64,000 nucleotides of DNA from Microbispora hainanensis (lineage in GTDB: Bacteria > Actinomycetota > Actinomycetes > Streptosporangiales > Streptosporangiaceae): positions 6,200,001 to 6,264,000 of the forward strand of contig NZ_CP108086.1 in NCBI RefSeq assembly GCF_036186745.1. Direction: 5' to 3'. A program made the translations under genes and the position numbers. Position 1 is the first letter of the stretch, and every line of letters begins with the position of its first letter. Shown one piece after another: positions 1 to 7,406 of the stretch. The notes below the pieces were generated by a model, which saw only the letters and a list, made by a program, of their open reading frames with translations, searched no databases and was not told the DNA's origin.

Positions 1-528
1 GACCGCCGAACCGCCCTTCTCGCCGCGGTTGCTGACCGCGGGCAGTCCCGACGCGCGCAGGGCGGCCTTGCTCTCGGCCGCGCCGACGAACCCGACGGGC
101 AGGCCGACGACGAGCGCGGGGCGGACGCCGAGGCGCAGGATCTCCTCCAGCGCGGTGGGAGCGTTGCCCACGGCCCACACCGCCCCCGGGCCCACCTCGT
201 CGTACGCCAGGTGGACGGCGGCGGCGCTGCGGGTCAGGCCGTCCCGCGCGACGGCCCGGCGTACGTGGCAGACGGGGGCGACGGCGGTGATCCCGGCCGC
301 GACCATCTCGACGTCGGTGACCACGGGGGCGCCGGCGCGCAGGGCGTCCGCGGCCCGCCGCAGGTCCTCCTCGGCGGAGACGACGAGGTCGGCCAGGTAG
401 CCGAGGTCGGCGCTCGCGTGGATGACCCGCTCGGTCACGGCGCGGGTCAGCGGCGGCAGCCCGGAGGTGTCGGCCCGGGAGCGCAGGATCTCGTACGACC
501 TCGCCTCGATGGGGTGCACGATCCTCAT
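1..528 (-). CDS. cobH: Precorrin-8X methylmutase CobH, 3' end outside the window
   Basis: Cytosolic enzyme that moves the C11 methyl group to C12, giving hydrogenobyrinic acid late in corrin-ring synthesis. ATG at 528; 176 codons are visible and the frame is still open at position 1, so about 30 C-terminal residues of a roughly 210-residue family are missing. The N-terminus RIVHPIEARSYEILRSR and the VGNAPTAL segment near residue 120 are typical of CobH/CbiC. The start overlaps the stop of the preceding transporter gene (ATGA), making this the last visible gene of the operon that begins with cobQ at 16410. Other cobalamin genes not seen here (for example cobK) may lie beyond the edge. Confidence 0.9.
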   Translation of the reverse strand, partial: MRIVHPIEARSYEILRSRADTSGLPPLTRAVTERVIHASADLGYLADLVVSAEEDLRRAADALRAGAPVVTDVEMVAAGITAVAPVCHVRRAVARDGLTRSAAAVHLAYDEVGPGAVWAVGNAPTALEEILRLGVRPALVVGLPVGFVGAAESKAALRASGLPAVSNRGEKGGSAV

Positions 529-1631
529 TCGGCGTACCTCCGGCCGAGCCCGGACAGCCGCCACACGATGGCGGCGCCCGCCCAGACGACGGCGAATGCG
601 GCGACGATGACGTAGCCGAGCATCTCGAAGTGCTCGGCGAGCGACGCGTACGCCGCGAGAGGTCCGCGGAGTCCCCCGAGCCCACCGGTCCCGGCTGCCT
701 CGGTCAGCAGCCCGGCGAGGTAGACGCTCGCGATGAAGGCGGCCACGACGACGGTCATCCCGGTCGTCGCCGCGTTGTAGTAGAGCCGCCGGGCGGGGCT
801 GCGGTGCGCCCAGGAGTAGGCGCGCGACATCAGCAGGCTGTCGGCGGTGTCGCAGGCGGTCATCCCGGCCGCGAACAGCAGGGGCAGGGTCAGCACCGCG
901 AGGGCGGGCAGCCCGCCCTGCGCCGCCGTGCCTGCCGACAGCGCGAGCAACGTGACCTCGCTGGCGGTCTCCAGGCCGAGCCCGAACAGGATGCCGACGG
1001 GATACATGTGCCACGACGACCGGATCAGCCCGCGCGCCCGGCGGCCGAGCATCCGGTTGAGCAGGCCGCGGTTGAGCAGCAGCACCTCCAGCTCGTTCCG
1101 GTCGAGCGTGCCGCGTGTCATCCGGCGCCACAGGCCGATCACCCCGGCGAGGACGAGAGCGTTGAGGACGGCGACGAGCAGCAGGAACGACATGGCGACC
1201 ACCTGGGACACCAGGCCGCCGACGTGCCGGAGTTCCTCGACGCCGTCCCCGGCCGCCGCCGCTCCCGCGGCGGCCGCGACGATCATGGCGAGCACCAGGA
1301 CGACGGTCGAGTGGCCCAGGGCGAAGAAGAAGCCGACGCCGACGGGACGGCGGCCCCGCTGCATCATGAGCCGGGTCGTGTCGTCGATGGCGGCGATGTG
1401 GTCGGCGTCGAAGGCGTGGCGGACGCCGAGGCTGTAGGCGAGCGTCCCGGCGCCCGCGAACGCCCCGGCCCCGGCCAGGCCGTTCGCGTAGTAGAGGTAG
1501 AGCGCCCAGCCCGCGATGTGCAGGGCGGCGACGACGGCGACGATGCCGCCGATCCTGGCCCGTTCGCGGGGCGTCCAGGCCCCGTGGGATTCGACACTGT
1601 GGGTTTCGACACTGTGGGTTTCGACACTCAC
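525..1631 (-). CDS. NicO/HoxN-family nickel-cobalt transporter
   Basis: Polytopic inner-membrane transporter, 368 aa, of the NiCoT family. The signature RHAFDADHIAAID (H-x4-DH type, residues about 71-83) in the second transmembrane segment binds Ni2+ or Co2+ in this family; about eight hydrophobic segments follow. GTG start at 1631 overlaps the ferredoxin stop (GTGA). Its place inside the riboswitch-headed cobalamin operon points to cobalt as substrate; this is inferred from context, because the family also contains nickel permeases. The N-terminus carries a 15-bp tandem repeat encoding SVETH-SVETH-SVESH, so three histidines precede the first membrane segment. Confidence 0.88.
   Translation of the reverse strand: MSVETHSVETHSVESHGAWTPRERARIGGIVAVVAALHIAGWALYLYYANGLAGAGAFAGAGTLAYSLGVRHAFDADHIAAIDDTTRLMMQRGRRPVGVGFFFALGHSTVVLVLAMIVAAAAGAAAAGDGVEELRHVGGLVSQVVAMSFLLLVAVLNALVLAGVIGLWRRMTRGTLDRNELEVLLLNRGLLNRMLGRRARGLIRSSWHMYPVGILFGLGLETASEVTLLALSAGTAAQGGLPALAVLTLPLLFAAGMTACDTADSLLMSRAYSWAHRSPARRLYYNAATTGMTVVVAAFIASVYLAGLLTEAAGTGGLGGLRGPLAAYASLAEHFEMLGYVIVAAFAVVWAGAAIVWRLSGLGRRYAE
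1591..1630. repeat. 15-bp tandem repeat in transporter N-terminus
   Basis: Three copies (the last one partial) of a 15-bp unit, tcgacactgtgggtt on the plus strand. It is in frame and gives SVETH repeats at the start of the NicO-type transporter. Confidence 0.85.
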
Positions 1632-1858
1632 GCCCGCACCTCCAGTACGGCGTCGACGGGGCATACCTCGGCGCACTCGCCGCAGCGGGTGCACCGGCTG
1701 TCGAGCACGACGAGCGAAGCGCCGGGCCGGCTGTCGGGCCGATCACCGGGCCGATCACCGGGCCGGCCACTGGGACGGATCGCGTGCTCGGGACAGGTGA
1801 GCAGGCAGGCGCCGCATCCGGCGCACGCCTCGGTTACTAGGTAGGCGAGGGCTGCCAC
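1628..1858 (-). CDS. Small 2x[4Fe-4S] ferredoxin in cobalamin operon
   Basis: A 76-residue ferredoxin with two CxxCxxCxxxCP clusters: CAGCGACLLTCP (residues about 12-23) and CTRCGECAEVCP (about 57-68), giving two [4Fe-4S] centres for low-potential electron transfer. GTG at 1858 (VAALAYLVTEACAGC) overlaps the end of cbiG-cobJ by 22 nt, and its stop overlaps the transporter start. Between the clusters lies a repeat-encoded linker (RPGDRPGDRP). The partner is not shown by the sequence; the operon position suggests supply of electrons to a corrin step such as cobalt reduction before adenosylation (inference). A later start is possible, but the coupling favours this one. Confidence 0.85.
   Translation of the reverse strand: MAALAYLVTEACAGCGACLLTCPEHAIRPSGRPGDRPGDRPDSRPGASLVVLDSRCTRCGECAEVCPVDAVLEVRA
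1723..1770. repeat. 12-bp tandem repeat in ferredoxin linker
   Basis: Four imperfect copies of a 12-bp unit (cgggccgatcac and variants) that encode an RPGD/RPDS linker between the two iron-sulfur motifs. In frame, so copy-number change would only lengthen or shorten the linker. Confidence 0.8.
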
Positions 1859-3522
1859 GCGTACCCCCTCGGCGTCACGAAGCGGCCCGCCACGACCCTG
1901 CTGGACGTGGCGCCGACGATCACGAGACTGCGCATGGTCACGGCGGACACGTCGAGCCGGCCGAGCGTGGTCAGCGTGACGCTCTCCCCGGGGCGGGTCG
2001 CGTCGGTCACCACTCCCGCCGGGGTGCCGGGCCCGCGCCGTTCGGCGAGGATCTCCAGCGCCCGGGGAAGCTGCCGGTCGCGCCCGCGCGAGCGGGGGTT
2101 GTAGAAGGCCACGACGAGGTCGGCGTCGGCCGCCGCCCGCACACGCCGTTCGATCGCCTCCCATGGGGTGTGCAGGTCGGACAGGCTGATCGCGCAGTGG
2201 TCGTGGCCGAGCGGCGCGCCGAGCAGCGCGCCGGCGGCGAGCATGGCCGTCACCCCCGGCACACTCACCACATCGAAGGTGTCGTCGGCGAATTCGAGTG
2301 CCGGCGCGGCCATCGCGTAGACGCCCGCATCGCCGCTGCCGACGAGCGCGACCGCGTGCCCCTCGCGGGCCAGCCGTACGGCGGTGCGGGCGCGTTCCTC
2401 CTCCGCGCCGAGGCCCGACGCGATGACACGCGTGCCGGGGCGCAGCAGGTCGCGGATCTGGTCGACGTACTGGTCGAGGCCGACGAGGTAGCCACAGCGG
2501 CGCACTTCGGCGACGGCGCGCGGGGTCATCAGGTCGCGGGCGCCGGGGCCGAGGCCGACGATCGCGAGCCTGCCGCGGGGCCGCAGCCGTGCGACGGCCG
2601 CGGTCGCCATCGCCGACCTGCGCTTGGGCACCACGAGCTCGCCGCCGCCGGCGAGCGCGGCGGCCTCCGCCACGCTGGGGGTGCCGACCGCCCGGCGGAC
2701 GACCTCGCTGGGGTGCGGCACCTCGACCCGGGCGAGCCGCTCGGCGGGGTGGGTGACGAGCGGCACGCCGAGCGTGCGGGCGGCCTCGACGATCCCGGCC
2801 TCGTCCGCCTTCACGTCGGCGGTGGCCAGGCGGACGACCGAGCGGGGCGACAGCCCGGCATCGGCGAGCGCCTCACGGATGAGCGCGAGGACCTCCTCGG
2901 CGGCGACGCCCCGGCTCGCGCCGACGCCGACGACGAGGCTCGGCGGCCGGACGACGACGGCCGGGCGGGGCGGTTCCACGAGCCGGTCGGTGACCACGAC
3001 ACACGGCGGACGCGGCGTCTCCGCCGCGACGACGGGCAGGGGCGGCAGCGGCCAGGTGGCGTCGGCGGTGAGCGTCACGCCCTCACCATCGAGGAGCGCA
3101 CGGGTCACGGCCGCCACGTCGCCCTCGACCGGCAGGCCGAGCGTGTCGAGCGCGCCCGTCCCGGTGGCGTCGGTCGCGGTGGTGACGACGGGAGTCGCGC
3201 CGAGCACGTCGGCGACCTCGTGCGCGAGCCGGTTGGAACCCCCACTATGACCGTCGCCATGACCCCCGATCAGGGCCACGGCGAAGCGGCGCGCCTCGTC
3301 CACGCAGACCACCCCGGGGTCCTCGTGCTTGCCGCCCAGCAGCGGGGCGATCAGCCGTACGGTGGCGCCGGTCGCGAGGAAGCACACGATGCGGTCGCAT
3401 TCGCGCCAGGCCCGCGCCAGGTCGGCCACCGGATACGACCGAGTGTGCGGCCACGCCCGCTCCAGCAGCGCGGCGGCGGCCCGGCCCGCCTTGGTCGCGG
3501 TGACCAGTCCGATGACCGTCAT
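1837..3522 (-). CDS. cobJ: CbiG-CobJ fusion: corrin lactone hydrolase / precorrin-3B C17-methyltransferase
   Basis: Bifunctional cytosolic enzyme of 561 aa. Residues about 1-305 are CbiG-like, with GATVRLIAPLLGGKHEDPGV and GGHGDGHSGGSN. CbiG opens the ring-A lactone and releases the C20 fragment as acetaldehyde in the cobalt-early pathway. Residues about 310-561 are CobJ/CbiH, an SAM-dependent C17 methyltransferase that also contracts the ring: VGLGPGARDLMTPRA is the SAM loop and VVAFYNPRSRGR is family-typical. ATG at 3522 (MTVIGLVTATKAGR) overlaps the cobL stop (ATGA). The open frame continues upstream to 4176 but that part is a cobL shadow. The CbiG half could compensate for a missing CobG monooxygenase, none being visible here. 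Confidence 0.92.
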   Translation of the reverse strand: MTVIGLVTATKAGRAAAALLERAWPHTRSYPVADLARAWRECDRIVCFLATGATVRLIAPLLGGKHEDPGVVCVDEARRFAVALIGGHGDGHSGGSNRLAHEVADVLGATPVVTTATDATGTGALDTLGLPVEGDVAAVTRALLDGEGVTLTADATWPLPPLPVVAAETPRPPCVVVTDRLVEPPRPAVVVRPPSLVVGVGASRGVAAEEVLALIREALADAGLSPRSVVRLATADVKADEAGIVEAARTLGVPLVTHPAERLARVEVPHPSEVVRRAVGTPSVAEAAALAGGGELVVPKRRSAMATAAVARLRPRGRLAIVGLGPGARDLMTPRAVAEVRRCGYLVGLDQYVDQIRDLLRPGTRVIASGLGAEEERARTAVRLAREGHAVALVGSGDAGVYAMAAPALEFADDTFDVVSVPGVTAMLAAGALLGAPLGHDHCAISLSDLHTPWEAIERRVRAAADADLVVAFYNPRSRGRDRQLPRALEILAERRGPGTPAGVVTDATRPGESVTLTTLGRLDVSAVTMRSLVIVGATSSRVVAGRFVTPRGYAWQPSPT

Positions 3523-4730
3523 CGATGCCCCCACACGAGAAAGACGGGATTGGCGGCCACGAGCCTGGTCGCGCCGTCCGGCAGCGCGCCGAACCTGCTC
3601 GCCGCCAGCGACACGCCCCCGACCTCGTACGACGCCGTGGCCAGCGCGTCGCGTACGGCGGGCAGCCGGTCGACGGCGGCGAGCGCGACGACCACGGCCC
3701 GCGCGCCGAGGGCCGCCACGTGGCTCACCACGCCCGGCCCGCCGCCGCCCACGAACACGGCGTCCGGGGCGGGGAGCCCGGCCAGGCAGCCGGGGGCCGC
3801 GCCGTGCACCACCCGCACCTCGACGCCGTACGCGGCGGCGTTGCGGCGGGTGCGGTCGCACTGGGCGGGATCGCGGTCGACGGCGACGACGGCGGCGCCG
3901 AAACGGGCCGCCTCGACGGCCACGGAACCACTGCCGCAGCCGAGATCCCACACCAGGTCGCCCACGCGGGGACCGAGATGCGCGAGGGCCAGCGCCCGCA
4001 CCTCCGCCTTGGTGATCATGCCGTCGCGGTGCTCGAAGCGCTCCTCGGGCAGGCCCCACCGTTCCGGAGCCGGGTTCGGCGGCGCGGCCCAGCCACGCGG
4101 AGACGGGCCGTCCGCCAGGCACAGCACCACGCTGGGGCCGGCCCACTCCCTCCCGGCGGCCTCCTCGGGCGTGCACGGGGTGACCCGCTGATCGGCGGCC
4201 CCGAGGCGTTCGGCGACCAGGAGACGGCGCGGCCAGCCGCGCAGCGCCGCGCCGATCTCGGCGGGACCCGCGCCGGGGGCGGTGAGCACGGCGACCTTCG
4301 CCAGCGCCCGGCAGGCGTTGACCGCCCGGCGGGGGTCGCGCCCGTGCGCGCTCACCACGACGGCGTCGTCCCAGTTCAGCCCGGCCAGGCCGAAGGCCGC
4401 CGCGACCGAGGAGACGGCGGGCGCGACCTCGACGTCCAGGCCGTGCTCGCGCAGCAGGCGGACGAGGCCGAAGAACCCGGGGTCGCCCGAGGCGAGCACG
4501 ACGGCCGGGCCGTCGTGGCCCGCGAGGGCCCGCACGCCCGCCGTGACGTTCCCCAGCACGACGCGCTCCGCCTGCCGGGGGATGGACAGCGCGTCCAGGT
4601 GACGGGCGGCGCCGGCGACCAGCGTCGCCTCGGCCAGCCGCGCGGCCGCCCAGGAGGCGAGCGGCCGTCCGTCGACGCCGATGACGGTCACCACCCGCGT
4701 CACCATCCGCGTCACCATCCGCGTCACCAC
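3519..4730 (-). CDS. cobL: Precorrin-6Y C5,15-methyltransferase (decarboxylating) CobL (CbiE-CbiT)
   Basis: About 403 aa, two fused methyltransferases. The N-terminal CbiE-like half (to about residue 205) carries VVLASGDPGFFG, and the C-terminal CbiT-like half carries the SAM loop VWDLGCGSGSVAVEAAR. The enzyme methylates C5 and C15 and decarboxylates the C12 acetate side chain. The start is ambiguous: a 12-bp repeat yields GTG (4730), ATG (4718), ATG (4706) and GTG (4694) in frame, reading MVTR-MVTR-MVTR-VVTVIG. The family core begins at VVTVIG. The first codons overlap the cbiD stop (4724-4726), so translation is coupled. Its stop overlaps the cbiG-cobJ start. Confidence 0.92.
   Translation of the reverse strand: MVTRMVTRMVTRVVTVIGVDGRPLASWAAARLAEATLVAGAARHLDALSIPRQAERVVLGNVTAGVRALAGHDGPAVVLASGDPGFFGLVRLLREHGLDVEVAPAVSSVAAAFGLAGLNWDDAVVVSAHGRDPRRAVNACRALAKVAVLTAPGAGPAEIGAALRGWPRRLLVAERLGAADQRVTPCTPEEAAGREWAGPSVVLCLADGPSPRGWAAPPNPAPERWGLPEERFEHRDGMITKAEVRALALAHLGPRVGDLVWDLGCGSGSVAVEAARFGAAVVAVDRDPAQCDRTRRNAAAYGVEVRVVHGAAPGCLAGLPAPDAVFVGGGGPGVVSHVAALGARAVVVALAAVDRLPAVRDALATASYEVGGVSLAASRFGALPDGATRLVAANPVFLVWGHR
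4696..4730. repeat. 12-bp tandem repeat spanning cbiD stop and cobL start
   Basis: Three copies of cgcgtcaccatc (plus strand; the last copy ends in cac). Each copy supplies one candidate cobL start codon and an MVTR block, and the array also contains the cbiD stop codon. Confidence 0.85.
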
Positions 4731-5869
4731 CCGGGTGCCTCCGCGCTGGAGGCGACCGGCGCGTTCCCGTCCGGATCGACCATGATCACCGAGGCGGTGA
4801 GCGCGCCGTCGCAGAACCGCTCAAGCACGTCCTTGACCCGGGCGCACAACACCCGCCCGGCGGGTTCGAGCAGCCCGGCGGCCTCCCACAGCTCGTACGC
4901 GTGCCGGGCGGTGTTGGCCTCGCCGACCCGCCCGGCCAGGGACTCGCCGCCGCCGGCCTCGCGGGTCACCCGGGCCAGCAGGTCCTTGTCGATCTTCGAC
5001 CGGGTGTAGTGGGTCATCAGCACCCCGGCCGCGAGCTTGGTCAGCTTGCCGGCCATGCCGACGAACAGCACGTCGGTGAGCCCCGCGTCGACGGCCCGGC
5101 GCAGCGCGGCCCCGGTGAAGTCGCCGACCTCGACGAAGCACACGGGCGGCAGGTCGGGCCGCAGCCGCATCGCGGCGCGGTCGGTGCGCCCGCCCGTGGA
5201 CAGCACGAGCGTGCGCTCACCCTGCGCCGCCATCACGTCGATGGCCTGCACGACCGAGGAACGCCACGACTCGGTGGAGAACGGCCGCACGATCCCGGTC
5301 GTGCCGAGGATCGAGATGCCGCCGATGATGCCGAGCCTGGCGTTGGTGGTCTTGCGGGCCATCCGCTCGCCCTCGGGCACGCTGATGATCACGCGGACGC
5401 CGCGCCGGCCCAGGTCGACGACCTCGCCGACGGCCTGGGTGATCTGTGCCCGGGGCACCGGGTTGATGGCCGGGCCGCCGACCTCCAGGCCGAGGCCGGG
5501 CCGGGTGACCACGCCCACGCCGACGCCGCCGTCCAGTTCGATGCCGGCCTCGGGCCGCCACGACACCGTCGCGGTCAGGTGCGCGCCGTGGGTCACGTCG
5601 GGGTCGTCCCCCGCGTCCTTGACGACGACGGCCGTGGCCTTCGCGTCCGCCACGTCGTAGGAGTCGACCGGCAGCGTCACCCGGCCGCCGCCCGGCAGCG
5701 GCGTGTCCACCGTGGACGGGGTGTCGCCGTGCGCGAGCGCGATGCTGGCGGCCTTGGCGGCGGCGGCCCCGCAGGTGCCGGTCGTCCATCCGGTGCGCAG
5801 CGCCCGCTTGCGCACCCGCATCGTGCGCGGCAGGTCGGGCTCGCGCAGTTCTGGGGTCTCGCTCATCAT
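4724..5869 (-). CDS. cbiD: Cobalt-precorrin-5B C1-methyltransferase CbiD
   Basis: About 381 aa, SAM-dependent C1 methyltransferase, first described in the cobalt-early (anaerobic) pathway. Recognised from RTGWTTGTCGAAAAKAA near the N-terminus, the INPVPRAQI segment, and ISILGTTGIVRPFS in the middle. ATG at 5869 (MMSETP) overlaps the cobM stop; ATG at 5866 is the alternative. The frame is open upstream to 6397 but that stretch is antisense-like shadow of cobM. It probably replaces CobF, which is not seen in this operon. It ends inside the repeat that starts cobL. Confidence 0.92.
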   Translation of the reverse strand: MMSETPELREPDLPRTMRVRKRALRTGWTTGTCGAAAAKAASIALAHGDTPSTVDTPLPGGGRVTLPVDSYDVADAKATAVVVKDAGDDPDVTHGAHLTATVSWRPEAGIELDGGVGVGVVTRPGLGLEVGGPAINPVPRAQITQAVGEVVDLGRRGVRVIISVPEGERMARKTTNARLGIIGGISILGTTGIVRPFSTESWRSSVVQAIDVMAAQGERTLVLSTGGRTDRAAMRLRPDLPPVCFVEVGDFTGAALRRAVDAGLTDVLFVGMAGKLTKLAAGVLMTHYTRSKIDKDLLARVTREAGGGESLAGRVGEANTARHAYELWEAAGLLEPAGRVLCARVKDVLERFCDGALTASVIMVDPDGNAPVASSAEAPGW

Positions 5870-6675
5870 GATCCCCGCAATGCTCGGCGGGCGGCAGGGT
5901 CGGACCGGCGGTGGCCGTGGAAGTGACCGGGGTGATAGAGGTGCGAGCGCGTGCCGTGGGCCTCCAGCGCGGGCCCGACCAGCACCAGTGTGTGCTTCCA
6001 CAGCCGGTGGGCGCGCATGGTCGCCGCCAGCTCGTCCAGGCGGCAGCGCAGCACCAGCTCGTCCTCCCACGTGACCCGGTAGCCGACCACGCACGCCGTC
6101 TCGGGCGGGTAGCCGCCCGCCAGCAGCTCCTCCTGCAACCGGCCCGCGCGGGCCGCCGACAGGAACAGCGCCATCGTCGTGCCGTGCGCGGCGAACTCCC
6201 GCACGGTCTCGCCCTCGGGCATGGGCGTCTTGCCGCCCTCCAGCCGGGTGAGCACGACCGACTGCGCGACCTCCGGCACGGTCAGCTCCCGCCGTACGGC
6301 GGCGGCGACGGCGGTGAAGCTGGACACCCCCGGCACGACCTCGGTCTCCAGCCCGAGCGCGGCGCACCGGTCGAGCTGCTCCTGGACCGCCCCCCACAGG
6401 GCGGGGTCGCCGGAGTGCACGCGGGCCACGCGCAGCCCGTCGCGGGCCGCCTCCTCATACAGGGCGACGGCCTCCTCCAGGGGCACGGCGGCGGAGTCGA
6501 CCACCCGGGTGCCGTCGCGGGCGTGCTCGATCACGCCGGGATGGACCAGGCTGGAGGCCCAGATCACGACGTCGGCCTCGGCGATGGCCGCCGCGCCGCG
6601 CAGCGTGAGCAGGTCGGGCGCGCCCGGCCCCGCCCCGACGAAGGTCACCCTGCCCCTCGGAACAGGCCCGGTCAC
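5866..6675 (-). CDS. cobM: Precorrin-4 C11-methyltransferase CobM
   Basis: 269-aa SAM-dependent methyltransferase that adds the C11 methyl group to precorrin-4. Family features are the glycine-rich SAM loop VTFVGAGPGAPDLLTLRG near the N-terminus, VHSGDPALWGA, and VVPGVSSFTAVAAA. GTG/ATG at 6675 overlaps the cobI stop (4 nt), and the stop overlaps cbiD. Length is normal for CobM/CbiF. It lies mid-operon and is presumably controlled only through the B12 riboswitch upstream of cobQ. Confidence 0.94.
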   Translation of the reverse strand: MTGPVPRGRVTFVGAGPGAPDLLTLRGAAAIAEADVVIWASSLVHPGVIEHARDGTRVVDSAAVPLEEAVALYEEAARDGLRVARVHSGDPALWGAVQEQLDRCAALGLETEVVPGVSSFTAVAAAVRRELTVPEVAQSVVLTRLEGGKTPMPEGETVREFAAHGTTMALFLSAARAGRLQEELLAGGYPPETACVVGYRVTWEDELVLRCRLDELAATMRAHRLWKHTLVLVGPALEAHGTRSHLYHPGHFHGHRRSDPAARRALRGS

Positions 6676-7406
6676 AGCCGGCCTCCCCGGCCCGTGCGCT
6701 TCCGGGTCACCAGCAGCGCGGACAGGTAGGGCCCGGCCTCGTCCGGATCGAGCCCGGCGGCGGGCCGCACGTCCTCCTCCGGCAGCCCGAGCGACGCGCC
6801 GTACACCGCGCCGCCGATGCGGCCGGAGTCGCGGACGGCGGCCAGGACCTGGGGCAGCATGCGTCCTCCCTTGTAGGCGACGACGGTGTCGTGGGCGTCG
6901 AGCGCCCCGCGCAGGGCGTCGAGCCCCGCCGTCAGCGGCATCAGCGCGAGCGACTCACGGCCCTCGACCAGGACGGTGCCGCTGCTCGCGGCGAGCGCCT
7001 GCATGGCGGTGATGCCGGGGACCGTGCGGACCTCCACCTCCGGCACGAGCCCGCGCACGGTCTCGGCCAGGTAGGTGAAGGTGCTGTAGACGTTGGGGTC
7101 GCCGATCGTCGCGAACGCGACCGTCCGCGCGCCGGTGTCGTACGTGGCGGCGACGGCCGCCCCAGCCGCGTCCCAGGCGGCGGCGCGGCGCGGGCCGCTC
7201 CCCGGTGGATCGCTGAGGGCGAACTCCAGCCGCAGCACGTCCCGCCCGGTGTGGGCGCGGACGATCCGCTCGGCGCGGCCCTCCTCGCCGGTGTCGGCGA
7301 CCGGCACCACCACGACGTCGGCCTCACGCAGCACGCGCACGGCCTTCACCGTCACCAGGTCGGGGTCGCCCGGGCCGACGCCCACCCCGGTCAGCACGGG
7401 CCTCAT
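6672..7406 (-). CDS. cobI: Precorrin-2 C20-methyltransferase CobI
   Basis: 244-aa SAM-dependent methyltransferase acting on precorrin-2 at C20, the step that commits uroporphyrinogen-derived precursors to corrins. Motifs: LTGVGVGPGDPDLVTVKAVR (SAM loop, residues about 5-24), FATIGDPNVYSTF and VPGITAMQALAA. ATG at 7406 forms an ATGA overlap with the cobB stop. The frame runs open upstream to 8015, but that part is shadow of cobB. Normal length. Confidence 0.94.
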   Translation of the reverse strand: MRPVLTGVGVGPGDPDLVTVKAVRVLREADVVVVPVADTGEEGRAERIVRAHTGRDVLRLEFALSDPPGSGPRRAAAWDAAGAAVAATYDTGARTVAFATIGDPNVYSTFTYLAETVRGLVPEVEVRTVPGITAMQALAASSGTVLVEGRESLALMPLTAGLDALRGALDAHDTVVAYKGGRMLPQVLAAVRDSGRIGGAVYGASLGLPEEDVRPAAGLDPDEAGPYLSALLVTRKRTGRGGRL

